Of a stretch of DNA of 39,829 bases, positions 7,680-14,839 are shown in pieces. A program made the position numbers and the translations under genes. Every line of letters starts with the position of its first letter. The stretch's first letter is position 1. This stretch comes from Streptomyces sp. 130 (GTDB taxonomy: Bacteria > Actinomycetota > Actinomycetes > Streptomycetales > Streptomycetaceae): the NCBI RefSeq assembly GCF_007096885.1, contig NZ_VJNO01000051.1, positions 1 to 39,829 of the forward strand. The letters are read 5' to 3'. The notes beneath the pieces are model-generated. The model was not told the DNA's origin, did not search any database, and saw nothing but the letters and a program-made list of their open reading frames with translations.

Positions 7680-9033
7680 TGCGGCCCGGGGTCCAGTTCA
7701 TGCCCCAGCCGTAGGCGTGGTCGATGGTGCGCTGCGGGCTGACGCCACGCTGCGGCACCAGGTAGCGGGCCTCGCGCTGCACGGTGAGGTCGTTGCCCGT
7801 GTTGGTGATGAGCGCGAGCGCGCAGACGGTCGACGGGACCGTGCACTCGTCCAGCGAGAAGTCGATCGGCGCGCCGTGCTGGGGCTGGAGGGTGACCGTG
7901 GCGTGCAGGTCGGCGAAGCTGCGGGCGCCCTCGTAGATGGTGACGAAGATCAGGACCCGGCGGAGCTGCGCCTTGTGGTCGAGGTTGATCGTCAGGTTCT
8001 CGCCGGTGGCGACCGCGCCGGTGCGGTCGTCGCCGTCGAGGTGGATGAACGGCGGCTGGTGGAGCGCGCCGAAGGCGTTCCCCAGGGCCTGGACGACCCC
8101 CTTGCGGCCGTCGGTCAGCTCGTACAGGGCGCAGAGGTCGAGGTCCAGGTCGGAGTGGTTCGCCACGGCCCGGCCCAGCTTGCTGCCCCAGCCCTTGAAC
8201 TGCTTGCGCACCTCCCAGTTGAGGTTGACGCGCATGGCGCCGGACGTGCCGCCCTGCTTGGTGAGCGAGACGGACGGCGCCTCCTTGGTGAGCGTCACCT
8301 TGGTCAGCCGGACGGGCTGGGTGACGGGCGGTGCCGGAGGGGGCGGGGGGACGGGCGGGGCCATCGGGGGCGCCATCGGCGCGGCGAGCGTCGGCTGCTG
8401 CGACTGGGGGTACTGCTGATGCGGCTGGGGGTACTGGGGAGGCGGCGGGGTGGCGGTGACCCGGGCGGCCGGGTTCGGCGGCTGGGGGGCCGGGTGCGGC
8501 TGCTGGGGTTCGTCCACGGAGATGCCGAAGTCGGTGGCGAGTCCTTCGAGCCCGGAGCCGTAGCCCTGACCGACCGCCCGGAACTTCCAGGCGCCCTGGC
8601 GCCGGTAGAGCTCACCGAGGATGAAGGCCGTCTCCACGGTGGCGTCGGAGCTGTCGAAGCGGGCCAGTTCGGCGCCGGTCGCCGCGTCCAGCACGCGTAC
8701 GTACAGTCCGCTCACCCGGCCGAACGTGCCGCCGTCGGCCGAGGCGGCCAGCACCACGCGGTCGATGGCCGGCTCCACCCGCGCCAGGTCGACCGCGAGG
8801 GTGTCGGTCGCCGCGCCGCCGGCGTTGCGCTTGCCCTCGTGGCGCACCGCGCCGGAGGAGTGGGCCGGCTGGTTGTAGAAGACGAAGTCGCCGTCGTTGC
8901 GCACCTTGCCCGAGCCGAGGAGCAGAAGCGCGGAGGCGTCCACATCGGGTGTCCCGGGAGCGGTGCGCCACCCCGTTTCGACACGCACGGCCTGGGCCGC
9001 CACTGGGACATTGGTTCCCTTTTGCATGGTCAT
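7675..9033 (-). CDS. Two-domain TerD family stress protein
   Basis: This 452-residue protein has two TerD-like domains. The N-terminal one (about 1-185) starts MTMQKGTNVPV and contains VDASALLLLGSGKVRNDGDF, FYNQPAHSSGAV and ELYRRQGAWKFRAVGQGY, all classic TerD motifs for calcium binding. A proline/glutamine-rich linker (about 195-255) joins it to a diverged C-terminal TerA-like domain including DLDLDLCALYEL and GENLTINLDHKAQLRRVLIF. TerD proteins respond to tellurite and other stresses; their exact action is unknown. Start: the upstream ATG/GTG codons are rejected because GGGGGCGAG precedes the ATG at 9033 and this restores the normal family N-terminus. It is not in a full ter operon. Confidence 0.9.
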   Translation of the reverse strand: MTMQKGTNVPVAAQAVRVETGWRTAPGTPDVDASALLLLGSGKVRNDGDFVFYNQPAHSSGAVRHEGKRNAGGAATDTLAVDLARVEPAIDRVVLAASADGGTFGRVSGLYVRVLDAATGAELARFDSSDATVETAFILGELYRRQGAWKFRAVGQGYGSGLEGLATDFGISVDEPQQPHPAPQPPNPAARVTATPPPPQYPQPHQQYPQSQQPTLAAPMAPPMAPPVPPPPPAPPVTQPVRLTKVTLTKEAPSVSLTKQGGTSGAMRVNLNWEVRKQFKGWGSKLGRAVANHSDLDLDLCALYELTDGRKGVVQALGNAFGALHQPPFIHLDGDDRTGAVATGENLTINLDHKAQLRRVLIFVTIYEGARSFADLHATVTLQPQHGAPIDFSLDECTVPSTVCALALITNTGNDLTVQREARYLVPQRGVSPQRTIDHAYGWGMNWTPGRK

Positions 9034-9160
9034 GCTCGCCCCCATCACGAGTCCGCTTCCGAGACCTTTCCGGGTCAACCTAATGCCAGCCCCGCCGCGG
9101 GACACCACGGGTGTACGGATACGGGCGCGGGACCGGTGGACGCGGCGCCCGGCCGCCGCC

Positions 9161-10273
9161 TCACCGGACGGCGTCGGTGTCCTCCGTGCGCGTGCCCTCC
9201 TCGCCGTTGTGGACGACGCCGTCCGCGTCCAGGCGGGGATGGAGGGCCATCGGCTCCACCATGGTGACGTCGGACGGCCGTTGGCTCTCCGGGCCGTCGG
9301 GCCCCCAGCGCAGCAGGCGCCGTGAGCGGGCGATCCGGTAGGCGGTGCCGCCGGCCTCGACCTCGTTGAGCCGGCCCGCGCGCAGCCGGTCGGCCGCCTC
9401 GGCCAGGACCCTCATCTCGGCGAGCGCGGGGTGGGTCCCCTCGGCCGTGATGCTGCGTGCGTCCACGTCCGTGTCCGCGGTGAGGGGGATGACGCCCGCC
9501 TGCCGGGGCCCGAGCCAGGTCAGCGAGATGTCGAGGGAGCGCCGCGCGTCATGCGGGGTGGCGTGCAGAGCGCCACCGACTTCCCACCGCTCGCCGCCGG
9601 TCCGTTCCACGATCATGAAGGCGGCCGGCAGGAGCATGACGTCGGGGTGGGTCTCCACTGCGCGTGCGGAGTCACGCAGGACGTCGCCGGGGTATCTGCT
9701 CCCCTCGTACGCGAAGGAGCGCATGGTCAGCATCTCCGCCGCCTGGAGGGGCGTCACGGGCGCGTCGGGGTCCAGCACCAGTCCGGCGTCGACCTTGGGG
9801 GCGCCGGCGGTGCGGGCCCAGTCGGGCACGGCGGGCTCGGGGTCGGTGGGGCGCGGCAGTTCGAAGGCTCCCTCGGGGTCCAGCCCCGCGTACTCCTCGG
9901 CGCGCACCACGCGGTAGCGGGTGCCGAGGACCTCGACCTCGGACGGTTTCCCGGTCTCCAGCCGGGCGACCGCGCCGAGCAGAGCCCGCCGCTCCGTCTC
10001 GGTCTCCGCCTCGTCCTTGGCCCGGAACCACAGCTTGGACTGCAGATCGTCCCTGGCCTGCTGGGGGCAGCCGTTCGTGATCGGGACGAGCACCCGCCAC
10101 CGCTGTCCGTCGCCCTCGGACCGGGCGGCCACACCGAACAGCGGACCGCGGACGGCCAGTCTGTTGCGCGAGGCCGCGTCAAGGGCGTCGGCCTCGATGG
10201 CGGCCTCGACCGGCTCCACCGGAATCCTCACCAGCACCGGCCGGGCTGCGGGGCGCGCACCGTGTTCGTTCAT
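9161..10273 (-). CDS. DUF5954-like family protein
   Basis: This 370-residue soluble protein opens with RPVLVRIPVEPVEAAIEADA, which I associate with the streptomycete DUF5954 family. It appears to contain two related halves, each with a run resembling LGTRYRVVRAEEY or AGGTAYRIARSRRLLRWGPD preceded by an acidic helix. No membrane helix, signal peptide or catalytic motif is seen. Function unknown. It sits between the TerD gene and a small lipoprotein on the same strand; the gaps of 127 and 141 bp give no strong sign of an operon. Confidence 0.75.
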   Translation of the reverse strand: MNEHGARPAARPVLVRIPVEPVEAAIEADALDAASRNRLAVRGPLFGVAARSEGDGQRWRVLVPITNGCPQQARDDLQSKLWFRAKDEAETETERRALLGAVARLETGKPSEVEVLGTRYRVVRAEEYAGLDPEGAFELPRPTDPEPAVPDWARTAGAPKVDAGLVLDPDAPVTPLQAAEMLTMRSFAYEGSRYPGDVLRDSARAVETHPDVMLLPAAFMIVERTGGERWEVGGALHATPHDARRSLDISLTWLGPRQAGVIPLTADTDVDARSITAEGTHPALAEMRVLAEAADRLRAGRLNEVEAGGTAYRIARSRRLLRWGPDGPESQRPSDVTMVEPMALHPRLDADGVVHNGEEGTRTEDTDAVR

Positions 10274-10414
10274 GGCGCCATCCTGGCGTCAACGGACGGC
10301 GTGTACGCGGCTTTCGCCGGATCATCCACCGTAAGTGCCGTCCGGGAGCACCGTGTTGCCGCCTTCGGTACACGGCGAGTAGGGCTCGGGGCCGAGCCTC
10401 GGCCCGCCGGGTGC

Positions 10415-10687
10415 TCATGGCCGCCCGGCGGGCGCTCTCACCGCAATCGCGCCGTGGAAATCGGTGAGTTCGAGCGATGCGCGAATGCCGGGCCCGGACG
10501 CGAAGCGCATCCGCCGGCCTACGCGTACGACGCACCCCCGTCCGTCGGTCCACGCCTCGGCGTCGCCGGAGGCCGCGGGGCGAAGATCGCGGCCGGATTC
10601 GGGCCGCGCGGTCGGGGCCGGTGCGCACGCGGTGAGCACCAGTGCGAAGAGCACCGGAATGAAGGCCATTGACCGGCGGTGAATCAA
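10415..10687 (-). CDS. Small secreted lipoprotein
   Basis: This is a 90-residue protein with a short basic N-terminus, a hydrophobic run FIPVLFALVL and the lipobox LTAC at about residues 18-21, so it should be exported, lipidated at Cys21 and held at the outer face of the membrane. The remaining 69 residues, including WTDGRGCVVRVGRRMRF, match nothing I know. The TTG at 10687 is chosen because GGAGGA lies eight bases upstream. It is divergent from the DUF6643-like gene across 134 bp. Confidence 0.72.
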   Translation of the reverse strand: MIHRRSMAFIPVLFALVLTACAPAPTARPESGRDLRPAASGDAEAWTDGRGCVVRVGRRMRFASGPGIRASLELTDFHGAIAVRAPAGRP

Positions 10688-10776
10688 GGGGCATTCCTCC
10701 GGATACGGGCCGGGGAAGACAACGATGTTTCACCAGGTCAGACAGGTAGGGTGAGGGTAAATACGATGACCACAAA

Positions 10777-10792
10777 ATTGGGACTCCCCAAT
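10777..10792. promoter_or_regulatory. Perfect 6-4-6 palindrome in a divergent region
   Basis: ATTGGG and CCCAAT are separated by ACTC, ending 29 bp before the DUF6643-like start and 90 bp from the divergent lipoprotein start. The position fits an operator, but no regulator gene is adjacent. Confidence 0.4.
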
Positions 10793-10821
10793 CTGCACAT
10801 CGTGGGCTTAACTTAGGTGTC

Positions 10822-11301
10822 ATGACCTCCCCCCGCTCCACCTACGGTGGCGGCTACTACACCGCGCCGTCGTTTGCCGACACCCCGATCTACGACTCCC
10901 TCGTCGCGGAGCGGGGCACCCCTCAGATCGCACCGATCCGAGTGCCCGCCGCCTACGACACCGGCAACAGCTATCTGCCGGCGCTCCCGTCGGCCCTGCC
11001 GGCGCTTCCCGCGGCCCCCTCCCAGCCCCAGCAGTCCTACGGCTATCCGCAGCCGGCGGCGCAGCAGGGCTACGCACCGATGCAGCCCGCGCAGCTCCAG
11101 CACGCTCCGGCGCCGTACATCCCGCAGCAGCCGGCCGGTGGCCGCGGCATGTACCAGGCGCCCCCGCCGCCGCAGCAGCAGCGTCCGGCGCCGACGTCGG
11201 GCTACGAGTCGATGCGCCCCGCCGCGCCCCGGCCCGTCCCGGCCCAGTCCCCGTACGAGGACCCGTACGGCCGGCCCTACCAGGGCGGCCGGGGCTACTA
11301 G
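10822..11301 (+). CDS. DUF6643-like Pro/Gln/Tyr-rich protein
   Basis: This 159-residue protein begins MTSPRSTYGGGYYTAPSF and has the conserved block PIYDSLVAERGTPQIAPIRV (about 25-44) followed by ALPSALPALPAAPS, as in the DUF6643 family of streptomycetes. From residue 60 it is low-complexity, rich in Q, P, Y and G, with repeated YGYPQP/YIPQQP-like pieces, and is probably disordered. AGGTG lies four bases before the ATG. A strong hairpin terminator follows the stop. Function unknown. Confidence 0.82.
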   Translation: MTSPRSTYGGGYYTAPSFADTPIYDSLVAERGTPQIAPIRVPAAYDTGNSYLPALPSALPALPAAPSQPQQSYGYPQPAAQQGYAPMQPAQLQHAPAPYIPQQPAGGRGMYQAPPPPQQQRPAPTSGYESMRPAAPRPVPAQSPYEDPYGRPYQGGRGY

Positions 11302-11319
11302 AGCCCTCGCGGATCAGGC

Positions 11320-11366
11320 GGCGCACGGCCCGGGGCGGGGTGCCCGGCAACACGGGCCTGTGCGCC
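11320..11366 (+). terminator. Intrinsic-type hairpin after the DUF6643-like gene
   Basis: GGCGCACGGCCCG pairs with CGGGCC-T-GTGCGCC, giving 13 bp with one bulged base and a 20-nt loop, starting 18 bp after the stop. There is no U-tract, as is usual in this genus. Confidence 0.6.
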
Positions 11367-11516
11367 GTTCGGCGTTCCGCACGGCCGGTCCCGGGCGCCG
11401 GGAACCCACGGGGGCGGGCCGCGCGTTGAGCCCAGTGGGCCGCCCACACCGCGCGGCCCCGGCGCGTGGACGGCACCGTACCGGGCGGGGACGGTGCGGA
11501 AGGGGGTGCGGGGACC

Positions 11517-12122
11517 GTGCGAGCGATGGCGGGTGTCTGGCGCTGGCGGCGCAATCCGCTGTGCCGGGCGACGGACCGGTGCGAGGCGTGGCTGGCCCTG
11601 GCCGCGTTCCTGTTGCTGATGCTGGCGGCCCCGGCGGTCGGCTGGCTCTGCGGGGCCCGGACGGACGCGTCGCTCCAGGCGTCGGTGCGCGCCCAGCGGG
11701 CGGAGCGCCATCTCACCACGGCGGTCGTGGTGCGCCGGGTGACCGGTGCCCGTCATGTCGCCGACCCGGAGATATCCGGCGGCGCCATGACGCGGACCGA
11801 GGTGGTGGCCCGGTGGCACACCCCGGACGGCGCGGCCCGCACGGCGACGGTGACGACCGCCTCGCGCAACGCGTCGCCGGGAGCCCGGGTCCGGATCTGG
11901 ACCGACCGCTCGGGCGACCCGACGCTCCGGCCGATGGACATACCGACGGCGCACACGCATGCCGCGCTCGCCGGGTTCGGAGCCGCGATGCTGTCCGCCC
12001 TGCTGATCGAGTGCGGCCGGCGCCTGATCGTGCGGCGCATGACCGGGCGGCGGTACGAACGGCTCGACCGGGCCTGGGCGACGGTCGGCCCGGACTGGGG
12101 CAGGACGGGCACCGGCAGCTAG
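11517..12122 (+). CDS. Rv1733c-like two-helix membrane protein
   Basis: This 201-residue protein resembles the actinobacterial Rv1733c family. WRWRRNPLCRATDRCEAWL is followed by helix 1, LALAAFLLLMLAAPAVGWL (about 23-41), an external domain of about 90 residues containing VVARWHTPDGAARTATV, and helix 2, AALAGFGAAMLSALLIECG (about 145-163), then a basic tail. Function is unknown; membrane display of the middle domain is inferred. The GTG at 11517 follows GGGGA; the ATG at 11526 is an alternative. An upstream in-frame start at 11466 lacks a ribosome binding site. Confidence 0.8.
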   Translation: MRAMAGVWRWRRNPLCRATDRCEAWLALAAFLLLMLAAPAVGWLCGARTDASLQASVRAQRAERHLTTAVVVRRVTGARHVADPEISGGAMTRTEVVARWHTPDGAARTATVTTASRNASPGARVRIWTDRSGDPTLRPMDIPTAHTHAALAGFGAAMLSALLIECGRRLIVRRMTGRRYERLDRAWATVGPDWGRTGTGS

Positions 12123-12415
12123 GTGTTCCGTCTCGGGGGCCGTTCGCTCGGATCAGTCCGGCCCGGGGAGCGGGGGCCGGTGCGCGCGGCTGCGGGGCGG
12201 GGGCACGAGGGCGCGTCGGGGGCCCGGTGCGGGTGCGCGGCGTGATCCGGCCGCGGGCGCCGGGACCTGCGCATCGGGTCAACTCCCGGCCGCCGCGCGC
12301 GCTACGGTGGACCGGCCCGCCCGTCGCTCTCCGGCAGGCGGACCCCGGCTGGTCGCTGCCGCGAGGCCGGTGACACGGGCATCACACACGCACGAGGCGG
12401 GGGCACGACAGCGCC

Positions 12416-14839
12416 ATGGCACAGGGCACGGTCCAGGTGACGCACACCGGCACATCGCGGTGGCGGCGCCGCACGGGCGAATACGCCTCCCTCACCGCGG
12501 CGCTCGAAGCGGCGGCGGACGGTGATGTGCTCACCGTCGCGCCCGGCACCTACCGGGAGAACCTGGTCATCGCCCGCGCGGTCACGCTGCGCGGCCCCGA
12601 GGGCTCCGTCGGCTCGGTGCGCATCGCCCCCGCCGACGGGGTGCCGCTCACGCTGCGCGCCTCCGCCGTCGTCCAGGACCTCCATGTGGAGGGACAGGAC
12701 TCCGCGGCCCCGGCCGTGCTCGTCGAGGACGGCGCACCGGAGATAGCGGACGTGCGGATCGTGACCCGCTCGGCGGCGGGCGTCGAGGTGCGCGGCGCGG
12801 CCCGGCCCACCGTGCGCCGGTGCACCGTCGACAATCCGGCCGGCGTCGGCATCGCCGTGCTCGACGGCGCGGGCGGGGTCTTCGAGGAGTGCGAGATCGT
12901 CTCGGCCGGGCAGTCCGGAGTCGCCGTGCGCGACGGCGGACACCCCCGGCTGGAGCGCTGCCGGGTCCACCACGCCTCGGGCGCGGGCCTGTCCGTCACC
13001 GGCGAGGGCAGCGGCCTGGAGGCGCTGGGCTGCGAGGTGTACGAGATCAAGGGCAGCGGTGTCCAGGTGACCGCCCGCGCCTCGGCCCATCTCACCGAGT
13101 GCACGGTGCACCGCACCTCGGCGGACGGCGTCACGCTGGACACCGACGCGGTGCTCACGCTCGCCGACTGCGACATCCACGACATCCCCGAGAACGCGGT
13201 GGATCTGCGTTCGCGGGCGGTGCTGACCCTGACCCGCTCGACCGTGCGCCGCTTCGGCCGCAACGGGCTCTCGGTGTGGGACCCGGGCACCCGGGTCGAC
13301 GCCAACCAGTGCGAGATCCACGACAGTACGGGCGACTACCCGGCGGTCTGGGTCAGCGACGGGGCGACGGTGATACTGGATTCCTGCCGGGTCCACGACG
13401 TGCCGGACGCGCTGTTCGTCCTCGACCGGGGCTCGCGCGCCGATGTCGTGGACAGCGATCTCTCCCAGGTCCGCAACACCGCGGTCTCGGTCAGCGACGG
13501 GGCGACCGCGCAGCTGGACGACTGCCGCATCCGGGAGGCGTCGACCGGCGCCTGGTTCCGGGACCACGGCAGCGGCGGCACGCTGAACAACTGCACCGTC
13601 GACGCCGCGCAGACGGGCGTGATCGTCACCAAGGGCGCCGACCCGGTGATCGAGCGGTGCACGGTGACCTCCCCCGCCGAGGCCGGCTTCTATGTGTCCG
13701 CCGAGGGCCGGGGGACGTTCAACGGGTGCCGGGTCACGGGCAGCGGGGGATACGGCTTCCATGTGATGGAGGGCTGCCGGACGACGCTCACCCGGTGCCG
13801 CACCGAGCGGTGCGCGCGCGGCGGTTACGAGTTCCCGGAGGGCACCGGCCTGGCGGGCGGCGCGGGCAGCGGACCGGTCGTGGAGGACTGCACGAGCGAC
13901 GAGAGCGGGCTGCGCACCGTCACTCCCCCGCCGGCCCCGGTCCTGACGGCCACGCAGACCTCGCCCGGGCTGCTCGGCACGGTCCCCGCGCCTCGCCCCG
14001 TGGAGCCGGCGCCGCCCGCCGCGCCCGCCCGAACCTCCGAGGAGGTCCTGGGCGAGCTCGACGCGCTGGTCGGCCTGGACAGCGTCAAGCGGGAGGTGCG
14101 GGCGCTCACGGACATGATCGAGGTGGGGCGCAGGCGCCGGGAGGCGGGCCTGAAGGCCGCGTCGGTCCGCCGCCATCTGGTCTTCACCGGCTCCCCGGGC
14201 ACCGGCAAGACCACGGTGGCCCGGCTGTACGGCGAGATCCTGGCCGCGCTCGGGGTGCTGGAGCGGGGCCATCTGGTGGAGGTGTCCCGGGTCGACCTGG
14301 TCGGTGAGCACATCGGCTCGACCGCGATCCGCACCCAGGAGGCGTTCGACCGGGCGCGCGGCGGGGTGCTGTTCGTGGACGAGGCGTACGCGCTGTCGCC
14401 CGAGGACTCCGGCCGGGACTTCGGCCGCGAGGCGATCGACACGCTGGTGAAGCTGATGGAGGACCACCGGGACGCGGTGGTGGTCATCGTCGCCGGATAC
14501 ACCCGGGAGATGGAGCGGTTCCTGACCGTCAACCCCGGGGTGGCGTCCCGTTTCTCGCGGACCATCACCTTCAGCGACTACGAGCCGGCCGAGCTGCTGC
14601 GGATCGTCGAGCAGCAGTCCCAGGAGCACGAGTACAGCCTGGCGTCGGGCACCGGCGAGGCGCTGCTGAAGTACTTCACGGAGCTGCCCAAGGGGCCGGC
14701 CTTCGGCAACGGACGCACCGCTCGGCAGACCTTCGAGTCGATGGTCGAGCGGCACGCCGGCCGGGTCGCCCAGCTCGCCGATCCGAGCACGGACGACCTC
14801 ACCCTGCTGTATCCGGAGGACCTTCCGGCACTGCCCTGA
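12416..14839 (+). CDS. Right-handed beta-helix protein fused to CbxX/EccA-type AAA+ ATPase
   Basis: This 807-residue protein has two parts. Residues about 25-480 form about 18 imperfect coils of roughly 23 residues with a recurring C-x-V/I or C-R-V step (such as CTVDNPAGVGIAVLDG and CEIVSAGQSGVAVRDG), typical of pectate-lyase-like right-handed beta-helices. After a Pro/Ala linker (about 500-540), a CbxX/SpoVK/EccA-type AAA+ domain follows: LVGLDSVKREV, Walker A GSPGTGKTT at about 592, Walker B VLFVDEAY at about 651, then FGNGRTARQTFE with the sensor-2-type arginine region. There is no signal peptide, so it is cytoplasmic. AAA proteins of this clade remodel protein complexes (Rubisco, type VII secretion); here the beta-helix may recognise a partner. 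It ends 41 bp inside the opposing hydrolase gene. Confidence 0.88.
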   Translation: MAQGTVQVTHTGTSRWRRRTGEYASLTAALEAAADGDVLTVAPGTYRENLVIARAVTLRGPEGSVGSVRIAPADGVPLTLRASAVVQDLHVEGQDSAAPAVLVEDGAPEIADVRIVTRSAAGVEVRGAARPTVRRCTVDNPAGVGIAVLDGAGGVFEECEIVSAGQSGVAVRDGGHPRLERCRVHHASGAGLSVTGEGSGLEALGCEVYEIKGSGVQVTARASAHLTECTVHRTSADGVTLDTDAVLTLADCDIHDIPENAVDLRSRAVLTLTRSTVRRFGRNGLSVWDPGTRVDANQCEIHDSTGDYPAVWVSDGATVILDSCRVHDVPDALFVLDRGSRADVVDSDLSQVRNTAVSVSDGATAQLDDCRIREASTGAWFRDHGSGGTLNNCTVDAAQTGVIVTKGADPVIERCTVTSPAEAGFYVSAEGRGTFNGCRVTGSGGYGFHVMEGCRTTLTRCRTERCARGGYEFPEGTGLAGGAGSGPVVEDCTSDESGLRTVTPPPAPVLTATQTSPGLLGTVPAPRPVEPAPPAAPARTSEEVLGELDALVGLDSVKREVRALTDMIEVGRRRREAGLKAASVRRHLVFTGSPGTGKTTVARLYGEILAALGVLERGHLVEVSRVDLVGEHIGSTAIRTQEAFDRARGGVLFVDEAYALSPEDSGRDFGREAIDTLVKLMEDHRDAVVVIVAGYTREMERFLTVNPGVASRFSRTITFSDYEPAELLRIVEQQSQEHEYSLASGTGEALLKYFTELPKGPAFGNGRTARQTFESMVERHAGRVAQLADPSTDDLTLLYPEDLPALP

